Below, piece by piece: positions 55,068 through 63,286 of a DNA stretch of 64,000 nucleotides. The notes below the pieces were generated by a model that made no database searches, had not been told where the DNA came from, and saw only the letters and a program-made list of their open reading frames with translations. The stretch lies in the NCBI GenBank assembly GCA_034506395.1, contig JAPDPQ010000031.1:1-64000 (forward strand). The letters run 5' to 3'. This DNA is from a candidate division KSB1 bacterium (GTDB taxonomy: Bacteria > Zhuqueibacterota > Zhuqueibacteria > Thermofontimicrobiales > Thermofontimicrobiaceae). The position numbers and the translations under genes are program-made. Every line of letters starts with the position of its first letter. The first letter of the stretch is position 1.

Positions 55068-55781
55068 TCATCGGACCAAGACTTCCTTCACTTTTTTCGG
55101 CACTCGTCTCGACTCCTTTTCACATGCCACGCAGGGATCCAAATAGCACATCTGATCATCAAAATAGTTGACGCAGGGCGGTTCCAAATTCGCACAAGCG
55201 TTACAGATCGCCCCAGTTTCTCTGGCGTTCGGTCCGATGCACCGGGTCTGGCAAGCTGGACAAACATAGATACAGCCACCACATAAACGACATTCTTCGG
55301 ATCTTATATCAAAAGGTGTGGTGATATGCCGTTCGGTGCCTCTGCCTACAAAACCGATCGCCTTCCCTTTCATTTGCTCGGCACACATTCGAACACAGAG
55401 GCCGCAGTTGATGCAATCGTTGTATTCCTGTTTAAAGCGAACTTGATGAACGCCATGTTTCGAGGCTAAATCTTGAATCACTTTGGATGTCGGGCAGGCG
55501 GCCAAGTGCAACTCGATGATCATCTTTCTGGCTTTCAAGACCCGCTCAGAATGAGTATAGACTTTTAATCCTTCTGTGGCTGGATAGGTGCATGAAGCGA
55601 CCAATTTGGTGTTCGGTCGCTCTCCAATCTCGACCACGCATAACCGACAAGCACCGTAAGGGCTCAGACCATCATGATAGCAGAGTGTGGGGATGTGGAT
55701 ACCCAAAAACCGCGCGCTCTCCAATAATGTCGTCCCTGGGTCAACCTCCACATCGATACTGTTAATCTTGAGATGGACCAT
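55068..55781 (-). CDS. HoxU/NuoG-N-like iron-sulfur electron-transfer subunit
   Basis: 237 residues. The 2Fe-2S ferredoxin domain (about 1-80) has C34, C45, C48 and C64. The usual His-Cys3 cluster that follows in NuoG and hydrogenases is missing (only C96). Two 4Fe-4S motifs of ferredoxin type follow: 'CINCGLCVRMC' (123-133) and 'CRLCGGCIYVC' (164-174). The C-terminal 60 residues carry eight more cysteines (177, 181, 193, 196, 203, 212, 217, 220), suggesting an extra cluster or zinc site. There is no H-cluster, so it is not a hydrogenase. AGGAAG lies before the ATG. Together with the NuoE, HndB-like and NuoF:GltD genes it would be the ferredoxin-side subunit. Confidence 0.88.
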   Translation of the reverse strand: MVHLKINSIDVEVDPGTTLLESARFLGIHIPTLCYHDGLSPYGACRLCVVEIGERPNTKLVASCTYPATEGLKVYTHSERVLKARKMIIELHLAACPTSKVIQDLASKHGVHQVRFKQEYNDCINCGLCVRMCAEQMKGKAIGFVGRGTERHITTPFDIRSEECRLCGGCIYVCPACQTRCIGPNARETGAICNACANLEPPCVNYFDDQMCYLDPCVACEKESRRVPKKVKEVLVR

Positions 55782-56083
55782 AAGATTGCTTCCTTTTCAC
55801 ATTTATATATATTGCCTCAATATTTCGATTAGTGAGCTGTTTAATTTGACTCAAACGAAAACTGCGAGGGAAGCATCCGCCAAATGACGAGGAAGCTGAT
55901 TTAGGTAACATTGTCCAATGCCTGCTTTGACCAAAAAATTCTGACTTTCATGAATCTATCAAACCATATCATTGCTCAATTAGAAAATCTTAGCTCTTCC
56001 TCGATCCAATTTAAATTTAGAATGGATGAATTCCTGTTTCAATCGCAATGGAAAAGGCTCGAAGCTGAATGCGATCAACTCCG
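55782..56083. other. Gap within the redox cluster
   Basis: 302 bp between the fusion gene and the HoxU-like gene. No gene or clear hairpin seen. It may carry an internal promoter. Confidence 0.4.
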
Positions 56084-59000
56084 TTATCTTTGTTGCGTCA
56101 AATAAACTTCCATATCGCAGCGGAGACAGCGACTGGCCTCTTTCATAGCCATTTCTGGGGTATAAACTTGTTCGACCTCGTCAAAGCCCTTGATCCGCAT
56201 TTCCAATGGAATTCTCTGTGGCTTGATGAGATGAAGATCCACGGGCTCGGCATCGGGATCAAAGGGGACATCGGCTGGTTTATGGACCCGCCAGGGATAA
56301 ATCTTTCCCTCATCTCCAGAAAGGAAACGATCGATCGATTCAGCGATCCGCTGACCAGCTCCCACCGCTTTGATCACGGTGGCGGGTCCTGTCGTCACAT
56401 CCCCACCAGCGAACACGTTGGGAATACTGGTCTGGCCATCTTTATTCACTTTGATCGTTCCATCCTCCCAGGTTTCGACATCGAGCCCAGCGAATAACTC
56501 TTTCACATCAGCAAACTCACCGATGGCCGGGATGACGACGTCGACCTCGAAAGTGAACTCCGAGCCCTTCCTTGGCACGGGCTTCCGGCGACCATCCTTT
56601 CCAAAGATATCTAGGTCCATTCGAATACATTGGAGCGCTTTTACCTTACCGTTTTCACCGATGATCCGCACAGGTGCCGTTAGCGTCTCTAATTTAATTC
56701 CCTCCTCAAGGCTATCTTCGATCTCATCGCGAAACGCTGGCATCTCATCACGGGTTCTTCGGTAAATGATGGTGACTTCTTTTGCACCGAGCCGCACACA
56801 TGTGCGAGCCGAATCAACAGCAGTATTTCCACCGCCAATGATGGCGACTCGTTTGTCTTTCACAAAAGTAGGTTTTCCAAGCTTCACATCGCGCAGAAAA
56901 TCTACCCCTTGAAAAACACCTAACAGATCTTCTCCCTCGATCCCCAACGAACGATCACCATACATGCCCACCGCCACAAAAAATGCAGCGTAACCATCTT
57001 CCATCAATTTTTTAAACGGAATATCGACCCCGATCTTTGTATTCAATTTGATCTCTACTCCCAGGTCCTGGATGGCCTGGATCTCACGCTGAAGCACGTC
57101 TTTGGGCAGACGGCTGGCAGGAATGGTTTCAGCCAACATTCCACCGGCCACCTCATGCGCTTCGAACACTGTCACAGGATAACCAAGCCGAGCTAAGAAA
57201 TATGCGGCACTTAATCCAGCGGGACCACCTCCGATCACGGCAATCCGGTGTGGCTGCTTGGTCGCTGCTACTGGGATCTTCGGGATCGTCTTGGCATATT
57301 GATAAATATAATCCCCAGCGAACCGTTTCAGCGCGCGGATCGCCACCGTTTCATCGATCTGGTTGCGACGACATTTGAATTGGCAAGGATGATCACAAAC
57401 TCTCCCGCAAACCGAGACGAATGGATTCGTATTTAATATTTCGAGATAAGCGTCTTCATACCGGCCAGCAGCGATGTAGGCGATATAAGCAGGAGCATTG
57501 GTCCCAGCAGGGCAGACATTTTGACAGGGTGAAATGTAGAGCGAGCGACAGACGCTGGCAGAACAATGTTTATCAACGATATGTTCGATATATTCATTTC
57601 GAAAGTAGCGCAACGTGCTGAGCACTGGATTGGCGGCGGTCTGACCCAAACCGCATTGAGTTGTATCTTTCACCACTTGGGCTAGCTCCTCAAGCAACGC
57701 CAATTTCTCCATCGTGCCTTTGCCCTCGGTGATATCGGTGACGATCTCGAGCATCCGTTGAATCCCCCAGCGACAGGTGGAACATTTGCCGCAGGATTCA
57801 TCCTGCAAAAAGGTGAGAAAATATCTTGCCACATCCACCATGCAGGTGTCTTCATCCATCACCACCATGCCACCAGAGCCCATAATTGATCCAGCTTCGG
57901 CTAATTTTTCATAATCAACGGGAAGATTCAGAAGCTCAATGGGCAAGCAACCACCAGATGGACCACCGGTTTGCACCGCCTTGAACTTTTTGTTGTTGGG
58001 AATGCCACCCCCGATGTTAAAAATGATATCGCCCAGCGGAATTCCCATAGGCACTTCAACAAGCCCCGTGTTTTTGATCTTGCCGACCAGAGAAAAGATC
58101 TTGGTCCCTTTGCTCTTTTCCGTACCAAGGCTCGCGAACCATTGGGCGCCGCGATTAATGATGTGCGGCACATTGGCCCAGGTCTCAACATTATTGATGT
58201 TAGTCGGCTTGCCCCATAATCCACGCTGGATTGGGAATGGGGGTCGCTGCCGCGGCTCTCCCACTCGGCCTTCGATAGAGGCGATCAACGCCGTTTCCTC
58301 ACCACAAACAAATGCGCCAGCACCACATACCACATGCAGCTTAAAATTCAATCCAGTCCCTAAAATGTCCTCTCCCAACAACCCATATTCCTCAGCCTGA
58401 CGGATGGCGATATTGATCCGTTGCACCGCTAAAGGGTATTCCATTCGAACGTAAATATAACCCTCATCAGCGCCGATCGCATAGGCACCGATAATCATCC
58501 CTTCCAGCACAGAATGTGGATCAGATTCCAGCACACTGCGATCCATGAACGCACCGGGATCGCCTTCATCCGCATTACAAATGATATATTTTTTATTGCC
58601 AGGAGATTTTCGGCATAATTCCCACTTAAGGCCTGTGGGGAACCCAGCTCCACCGCGACCCCTGAGCCCAGACGCTTTGATTTCCTCGATAATCTGCTCG
58701 GGGGTCATCTGGGTCAAAGCCTTAGCTAACGCTTCATATCCACCAAATGCAATGTATTCGTCAACCTTTTCAGGGTCTATCCTGCCCCGGTTTTTTAAGA
58801 CAATCAATCGTTGATGCTTAAAGAACTCAATCTCACTCATGGTCGGAACCGGTTCCTTTGCCTTATCAGGAACATACATCAGCCGTTTGACCGGTCGGCC
58901 CTTGAGAAAATGCTCTGAAACAAGCTCCGGAATATCCTCTTCCCTTAGCTGTTGGTAAAAAATCCCCTCTGGTTGCACTACAGCAATAGGTCCGCGCTCA

Positions 59001-59161
59001 CAAAATCCATTGCAACCTGTGGTAACGACAATGATTTCTTGATCCAAGCCTAGTTTCCTCAGTTCACCCTCTAGGGCGGCCTTCACTTGAAATGACCTAT
59101 TCGAAACGCAACCAGTCCCAGCGCACATCAAAACATGAGTTCGATAGTGTCCCAAGTTCAT
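56084..59161 (-). CDS. NuoF:GltD fusion, flavin oxidoreductase with NAD(H)- and NADP(H)-type sites
   Basis: 1025 residues with four parts. An N-terminal 2Fe-2S thioredoxin-like ferredoxin domain (about 8-95; C13, C18, C50, C54). A NuoF-like FMN/NADH domain (about 115-530; 'GLRGRGGAGFPTG' 165-177, 'NADEGDPGAF', 4Fe-4S cysteines 457, 460, 463, 503). A cysteine-rich linker (533-600). A GltD-like half with FAD site 'GGGPAGLSAAYF' (643-655), a second GxGxxG 'IIGGGNTAVDS' (about 774) and 'YRRTRDEMPAF', typical of NADPH binding. So NAD and NADP sites sit in one chain, as in the Sporomusa-type (Stn) bifurcating transhydrogenase. A GAGGAG touches the ATG at 59161; the TTG two codons later (59155) has better spacing and may be the true start. 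Confidence 0.92.
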   Translation of the reverse strand: MNLGHYRTHVLMCAGTGCVSNRSFQVKAALEGELRKLGLDQEIIVVTTGCNGFCERGPIAVVQPEGIFYQQLREEDIPELVSEHFLKGRPVKRLMYVPDKAKEPVPTMSEIEFFKHQRLIVLKNRGRIDPEKVDEYIAFGGYEALAKALTQMTPEQIIEEIKASGLRGRGGAGFPTGLKWELCRKSPGNKKYIICNADEGDPGAFMDRSVLESDPHSVLEGMIIGAYAIGADEGYIYVRMEYPLAVQRINIAIRQAEEYGLLGEDILGTGLNFKLHVVCGAGAFVCGEETALIASIEGRVGEPRQRPPFPIQRGLWGKPTNINNVETWANVPHIINRGAQWFASLGTEKSKGTKIFSLVGKIKNTGLVEVPMGIPLGDIIFNIGGGIPNNKKFKAVQTGGPSGGCLPIELLNLPVDYEKLAEAGSIMGSGGMVVMDEDTCMVDVARYFLTFLQDESCGKCSTCRWGIQRMLEIVTDITEGKGTMEKLALLEELAQVVKDTTQCGLGQTAANPVLSTLRYFRNEYIEHIVDKHCSASVCRSLYISPCQNVCPAGTNAPAYIAYIAAGRYEDAYLEILNTNPFVSVCGRVCDHPCQFKCRRNQIDETVAIRALKRFAGDYIYQYAKTIPKIPVAATKQPHRIAVIGGGPAGLSAAYFLARLGYPVTVFEAHEVAGGMLAETIPASRLPKDVLQREIQAIQDLGVEIKLNTKIGVDIPFKKLMEDGYAAFFVAVGMYGDRSLGIEGEDLLGVFQGVDFLRDVKLGKPTFVKDKRVAIIGGGNTAVDSARTCVRLGAKEVTIIYRRTRDEMPAFRDEIEDSLEEGIKLETLTAPVRIIGENGKVKALQCIRMDLDIFGKDGRRKPVPRKGSEFTFEVDVVIPAIGEFADVKELFAGLDVETWEDGTIKVNKDGQTSIPNVFAGGDVTTGPATVIKAVGAGQRIAESIDRFLSGDEGKIYPWRVHKPADVPFDPDAEPVDLHLIKPQRIPLEMRIKGFDEVEQVYTPEMAMKEASRCLRCDMEVYLTQQR

Positions 59162-59278
59162 CTCCTCATCTGATTTTTATATGAGAATAAAAGCCGTTAT
59201 TAAGTGATTTTGGTGATTGGATTGAACGAATTTTCAGGTGCACATTGAAGCCTCAGCACCAGAGAATATAGTTATCGA

Positions 59279-59662
59279 TCAATAAGTCCGTTCACTGCCG
59301 ATGGCTAAGGCGTATTTTGATACAATATTGCCACCAATAATATGCTCATCAAAAATCTTTTTCACCTTCTCCTTGGTCAAATCTACGTATTTGACAGGCG
59401 GTTGGCCGAGCAATTCCACCGTAGCCATGGGCTCGCGGCTGCATAACCCAGCACATCCACTAGTGGTGACAATGACATCTTTAATTCCCCGAGACTCAAT
59501 CTCGTTCATCACCGCCTCCATGATCTCACGAGCACCAGAGGCAATTCCGCATGTTCCCATGTGCACAGTAATCTTGGCTCTTCCATGCCCCTCGCGAAGT
59601 ATCACCGTCCCTCGAGCCTGCTCTCGGATTCTTTTCAAATCTTCAATAGTTAGCTTTGGCAT
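59279..59662 (-). CDS. HndB-like 2Fe-2S ferredoxin-domain subunit
   Basis: 127 residues of the thioredoxin-like 2Fe-2S family. 'MGTCGIASGAREIMEAVMNEI' and 'TTSGCAGLCSREPMATVEL' match HndB of the NADP-reducing hydrogenase of Desulfovibrio, with cysteines 38, 70 and 74. It is encoded 117 bp before the fusion gene and 97 bp after the NuoE-like gene on the same strand. AAGGAG lies 6 nt before the ATG. It probably relays electrons between the NuoE-like and NuoF-like subunits. No hydrogenase subunit is present in the cluster, so a hydrogenase role is not supported here. Confidence 0.88.
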   Translation of the reverse strand: MPKLTIEDLKRIREQARGTVILREGHGRAKITVHMGTCGIASGAREIMEAVMNEIESRGIKDVIVTTSGCAGLCSREPMATVELLGQPPVKYVDLTKEKVKKIFDEHIIGGNIVSKYALAIGSERTY

Positions 59663-59759
59663 GGTTCGCTCCTTTATTCATCCTTGGCATTCAAAAAAAA
59701 TAAAAGTGACCCTTAAAAACGACTCAAGTGAAACAGGGTCACACCTCGCAATATTATAA

Positions 59760-60236
59760 TTATTGAGACGCTGCCGTGCCATTATCACTGTATTTGGCGA
59801 GAATCGCTGCAACCTTTTGAACCCGTGTGTTTCCGTGGTAATCCTGATCCACTACTACGATGGGGCCCAACGCACAAGCGCCCAAACAGTTCACTGTTTT
59901 AAGCGTAAACTGGTTATCCGGCGTCGTCTCCCCTGCTCTGATCCCTAGCCTTCGCTCTAACTCATCCAACACACGATGCGAACCCCTCACATGACACGCT
60001 GTTCCAAGACAGCATTGAATTAAATGCTTTCCTCGCGGTTTCAAACTAAAGGCATGATAGAATGAAGCAATGCTATAAATATCTATTAGTGGAATGTTTA
60101 ATTTTTGTGCAACATAGCGGAGTGGTTGTTCAGGTAGGTAGTTATATTGGGCTTGAATCTCATGCAAAATTGAAATGATGCCAGCCCGGGTGCTTCCATT
60201 GGCTGCGATGATCTCATCTAATTTTGCCGTTTCCAT
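59760..60236 (-). CDS. NuoE-like (24-kDa) 2Fe-2S subunit
   Basis: 158 residues, the normal NuoE length. The four cluster ligands are C76, C81 ('CLGTAC') and C117, C121 ('NCLGAC'). An N-terminal helical bundle with 'GIISILHEIQAQYNYLP' and 'IDIYSIASFYHAF' is typical of NuoE, HndA and HydC. First gene of the redox operon, with a good promoter 69 bp upstream. It would sit with NuoF as the NADH-side module. A full complex I is excluded: no membrane arm genes are seen in the window. Confidence 0.93.
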   Translation of the reverse strand: METAKLDEIIAANGSTRAGIISILHEIQAQYNYLPEQPLRYVAQKLNIPLIDIYSIASFYHAFSLKPRGKHLIQCCLGTACHVRGSHRVLDELERRLGIRAGETTPDNQFTLKTVNCLGACALGPIVVVDQDYHGNTRVQKVAAILAKYSDNGTAASQ

Positions 60237-60304
60237 GAATCACCCTTTCATTATTATGATTTCCTTGATTCCGGAAAAACATTATTAGGCGAATCACGGA
60301 TAGT

Positions 60305-60333
60305 AGTATACAATTTTTTTTTAAAAGATGCAA
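60305..60333 (-). promoter_or_regulatory. Promoter of the redox operon
   Basis: On the minus strand TTGCAT (60333-60328), a 17-bp spacer including a run of nine A, and TATACT (60310-60305). 69 bp upstream of the NuoE-like start; the flavoprotein gene ends 18 bp upstream of the -35. Confidence 0.65.
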
Positions 60334-60351
60334 CGGTTTTTTTCAAAATTT

Positions 60352-61014
60352 TTAGCTCCATTTAGCGAGGTTTTTCCCTAGCTGATAGCACTGAGCCAGC
60401 AATTCTTGATTTTTCCTATAGTCCTCAGCAACGAATTCGAGCGGTAATTTCAGCTTTGTATATAGCTCCTGTAGCTGTCCTTCGGTCATTCGGACTTGAT
60501 TGATCACAGCCAATCGAGTACCAACCACAACCGTTAGCCGGTTTTGTTCTCCCAATACCTCAATCATGAACTGGAACAAATCGATGATGGGTTGAGCATC
60601 ATCTGGCGCAGGAGATCCAAGGCATAAGATCAAAACAAAATGCTTTCGCCATTGATGCCAGGGAGTGTGCTGCAATCCGCTTTCAGTGATGCGAACTTCC
60701 ATAAACGACCGAAACCGATCCAATATTTTTTTCAGTGGAGCGGAAAGATGATGAAAATAAACTGGAGAACCGAATATGAGCGCATCTGACTCTATAATCT
60801 TTTGGCTCAGCTCTGGCCATTCATCATCTCGAAGAACACAATGGCGAACTAGATTACATTTCAGACAGCCTGTACAATATCGAATATTTGCCTGATAGGC
60901 GATAATTTGATCCACTTGAGCCCCGACATCGGTTGCACCGCGCATAACCTCCTGAAGCAATGCCGATGTATTGCCGTTACTCCGAGGACTCCCATTGAAA
61001 ATCAGCACCTTCAT
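60352..61014 (-). CDS. Iron-sulfur flavoprotein (Isf-like, flavodoxin fold)
   Basis: 220 residues. The start at 61014 ('MKVLIFNGSPRSNGNT') has AAGGAA 7 nt upstream; the longer frame adds 29 residues with no similarity. 'NGSPRSNGNTSALL' is the FMN phosphate loop and 'DALIFGSPVYFHHLSAPLKKILDRF' the second flavin segment. The compact motif 'YCTGCLKCNLVRHC' has the spacing C-x2-C-x2-C-x5-C, which in Methanosarcina Isf binds one 4Fe-4S cluster. Isf proteins pass electrons from ferredoxin to FMN. It precedes the NuoE-like gene on the same strand but that gene has its own promoter. Confidence 0.85.
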   Translation of the reverse strand: MKVLIFNGSPRSNGNTSALLQEVMRGATDVGAQVDQIIAYQANIRYCTGCLKCNLVRHCVLRDDEWPELSQKIIESDALIFGSPVYFHHLSAPLKKILDRFRSFMEVRITESGLQHTPWHQWRKHFVLILCLGSPAPDDAQPIIDLFQFMIEVLGEQNRLTVVVGTRLAVINQVRMTEGQLQELYTKLKLPLEFVAEDYRKNQELLAQCYQLGKNLAKWS

Positions 61015-61694
61015 ATGTCTTTCCTTTTTCGGGTCAATCGATGGCCTCTGCTGGCAGATCCCAGCACGCTTAAACGGGAAAAATATGCCCTTACCCTTCA
61101 TCAGCGTGTCCTTTTCAACGTCTCGCTAAATTAATCAAATTGCACTTCATTTTCAATCTTTTTATTTGAATCAACAAAGAGTTTGCACCCAACCAGAAAA
61201 ACATTGACAATTCAGAATTATTTTTTTACTTTTGCTTGAAACGAATTCGATGTGCGGTAGATTAAGATGAACTCTTCGGGTCATTTTCTTGTGTTTTATT
61301 ATGAGTCCTGATTGGCATTGGGGAATTATCGCTTGGATTCTTTCCTAACACAGTTTTTAAATTGAATCTTTAGGGGGCAAATAATCATGGCGGTAAGATT
61401 TATCCTTGGTCAAGGATTTGGATACCAAAAAAATCACCAGGTCCCTCGAAAATAAAATATGCATCGCTTATTTTAGGGTCTTTGAGATTGCATCGAAAAA
61501 TCGATTTCTATAAAATCTCTTTTTGCACCAGTTAAATTTGAAAAGATAGATTCATTTTCAGATCTCCAGGTTAGGGTAATTTTGGTTTCGATAATTCCTA
61601 TTTCTATTCCCCTTCTTATAGGTTACCGACCGGTATAGTTGAGATTGAGCTGCGCAAGAGATCAAATTATCAATGCGCGAATATGGAGGATAAA
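61015..61694. other. Divergent intergenic region, no feature seen
   Basis: About 680 bp between the flavoprotein gene and the CBM9-like gene, AT-rich. No tRNA, gene or strong hairpin found. It should hold promoters for both genes, but no clear -10/-35 pair was found. Confidence 0.4.
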
Positions 61695-62792
61695 GTGGTT
61701 AGAACGTTGATCATGAACTTCGGAATATTGTTCTTCTTTGGTGGTTACAGCCTTTCCTCTTCCCAACCGAAACAAGCTTTTCCCACACCCAAAATCCCAT
61801 TCAATCCCAAACATTATATCTGTTATCAAGCCAATTTTCCATTAAAAATCGATGGCAAGCTCGATGAACCCATCTGGCAGCAGGCCGACTGGACCGATGA
61901 TTTCGTGGACATCGAAGGCGATCTGAAGCCCAGACCCCGCTTTCGCACTCGGGCTAAGATGCTGTGGGATGCGGACTATTTCTACGTCGCCGCTGAGCTG
62001 GAGGAGCCCGACATCTGGGCGACCTTGACTGAGCGGGATGCGGTGATTTTTTATGACAATGATTTTGAGATCTTCATCGATCCTGACGGTGATACGCACG
62101 AGTATTATGAGTTCGAGATGAATGCCTTCAACACGGTCTGGGACCTGCTATTGATCAAGCCGTATCGAGACGGCGGGCCTGCGGTGAATGCCTGGGATAT
62201 ACAGGGATTGAAAACAGGCGTTTTTATCGATGGAACGATCAATCAGCCTGGGGATCGGGATAAATTCTGGTCGGTGGAAGTTGCCCTGCCGTGGCAGGTG
62301 CTCAAGGAATGTGCCCATCGGGATACGCCACCGAAAAATGGCGATCAGTGGCGGGTCAATTTCTCACGGGTGGAATGGCAGGTGGAAGTGAGCGATGGCA
62401 AGTACCGCAAGGTCGTCAATCCTGCCACGGGCAAGCCGTTTCCAGAGGACAACTGGGTTTGGTCGCCGCAGGGATTGATCAATATGCACTACCCCGAGAT
62501 GTGGGGCTTTGTGCAATTCTCCGATAAAATCGCTGGTCAGGAGAAGGATGAATTTCAATTTGATCCAAAAGAAACGGCCAAATGGACGTTGAGGCAGATT
62601 TATTATCAGGAGCGAAATTATTTCGAGCAATTGGGTAGATACACTGATGAATTATCCAAATTGAATTTAAAGAAAGCGGATCTGAATTTGCCAAGCACGA
62701 TTCATACAACCCCGAATCTGTTTGAAGCAACCTTAAAAACAGGGGAACAGGAAATACGGATTACGCAGGATGGCAGAACGATGATAAAATAG
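61695..62792 (+). CDS. Secreted carbohydrate-binding (CBM9-like) protein
   Basis: 365 residues starting at a GTG at 61695: GGAGG lies 5-6 nt before it, whereas the ATG at 61683 has no ribosome-binding site. A signal peptide precedes about residue 25. The DOMON/CBM9-like fold has 'PLKIDGKLDEPIWQQADW' (about 45), 'AKMLWDADYFYVAAELEEPDIWA' and 'YYEFEMNAFNTVWDLLL', then 'EVALPWQVL' and 'WRVNFSRVEWQVE'. The family binds sugars or haem in secreted proteins. No catalytic domain or sorting tail. It is followed at 63287 by a sodium:solute symporter, which may take up the same sugar or sugar acid. That link is an inference. Confidence 0.85.
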   Translation: MVRTLIMNFGILFFFGGYSLSSSQPKQAFPTPKIPFNPKHYICYQANFPLKIDGKLDEPIWQQADWTDDFVDIEGDLKPRPRFRTRAKMLWDADYFYVAAELEEPDIWATLTERDAVIFYDNDFEIFIDPDGDTHEYYEFEMNAFNTVWDLLLIKPYRDGGPAVNAWDIQGLKTGVFIDGTINQPGDRDKFWSVEVALPWQVLKECAHRDTPPKNGDQWRVNFSRVEWQVEVSDGKYRKVVNPATGKPFPEDNWVWSPQGLINMHYPEMWGFVQFSDKIAGQEKDEFQFDPKETAKWTLRQIYYQERNYFEQLGRYTDELSKLNLKKADLNLPSTIHTTPNLFEATLKTGEQEIRITQDGRTMIK

Positions 62793-62840
62793 CTCTGCAG
62801 ATTTAAAAATAAAACCCATTCAAAAGTAAGATTTAAAAAT

Positions 62841-62910
62841 GGTCTCAGAAATGAAAGGTCTCAGAAAAAAAAATTAAAATCCAATTCTATGGCCTTTCAT
62901 TTCTGTGACC
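62841..62910. repeat. Inverted-repeat hairpin, type A copy 1
   Basis: 18-bp arms (62841-62858 and 62893-62910, 'ggtctcagaaatgaaagg' and 'cctttcatttctgtgacc'), one mismatch, with a 34-nt interior. Three such units lie in 62841-63264, with one orphan right arm at 63168-63185. Confidence 0.8.
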
Positions 62911-62920
62911 AAATTGAACA

Positions 62921-62981
62921 GGCCTCAGAATTGAAAGGTCTCAGAAAAAAACAGAATCCAATTCTGTGGCCTTTCAATTCT
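62921..62981. repeat. Inverted-repeat hairpin, type A copy 2 (covarying)
   Basis: Same unit with 'agaattgaaagg' (62927-62938) and 'cctttcaattct' (62970-62981). The A-to-T change in the left arm is matched in the right arm, so pairing is kept compared with copies 1 and 3. Confidence 0.75.
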
Positions 62982-63014
62982 AAAACTCGTGTTCTGCAAT
63001 GTTAAAATTTGATT

Positions 63015-63095
63015 GTCATTCCGAACGGAGCGCAGCGGAGTGAGGAATCTTGATATTAATTAAACAAGCAGATTCCTCGCTTCGCTCGGAATGAC
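63015..63095. repeat. Palindromic repeat, type B (dispersed intergenic palindrome)
   Basis: Left arm 'gtcattccga' then GC-rich and 'gtgaggaatct'; right arm 'agattcctcgcttcgctcgg' then 'aatgac'. A frequent kind of intergenic palindrome in many phyla; here between two type A units. Confidence 0.75.
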
Positions 63096-63120
63096 CTTTC
63101 CTTCTGGTTATTAGAATCCT

Positions 63121-63153
63121 ACTGATTCCATCGCTTGGAGCGATGGCATCAGT
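63121..63153. repeat. Palindromic hairpin, type C
   Basis: A near-perfect 33-bp palindrome: 'actgat' / 'atcagt' outer arms and 'ccatcgct' / 'agcgatgg' inner arms with a 3-nt loop. Confidence 0.6.
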
Positions 63154-63195
63154 AACCAATTCTGTGTCCTTTCATTTCTGTGACCAAATTGAACT

Positions 63196-63264
63196 GGTCT
63201 CAGAAATGAAAGGTCTCAGAAAAAAACCTAAAATTCAATTCTGTGGCCTTTCATTTCTGTGACC
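63196..63264. repeat. Inverted-repeat hairpin, type A copy 3
   Basis: Arms 63196-63213 and 63247-63264, the same sequences as copy 1. It ends 22 bp before the symporter start codon. Confidence 0.8.
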
Positions 63265-63286
63265 ACCAATCATTTAGGAGGTGACC

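Noticed and set aside
55068-60236. Complex I or [FeFe] hydrogenase
   Set aside because: No membrane subunits and no H-cluster motifs are seen in the window.
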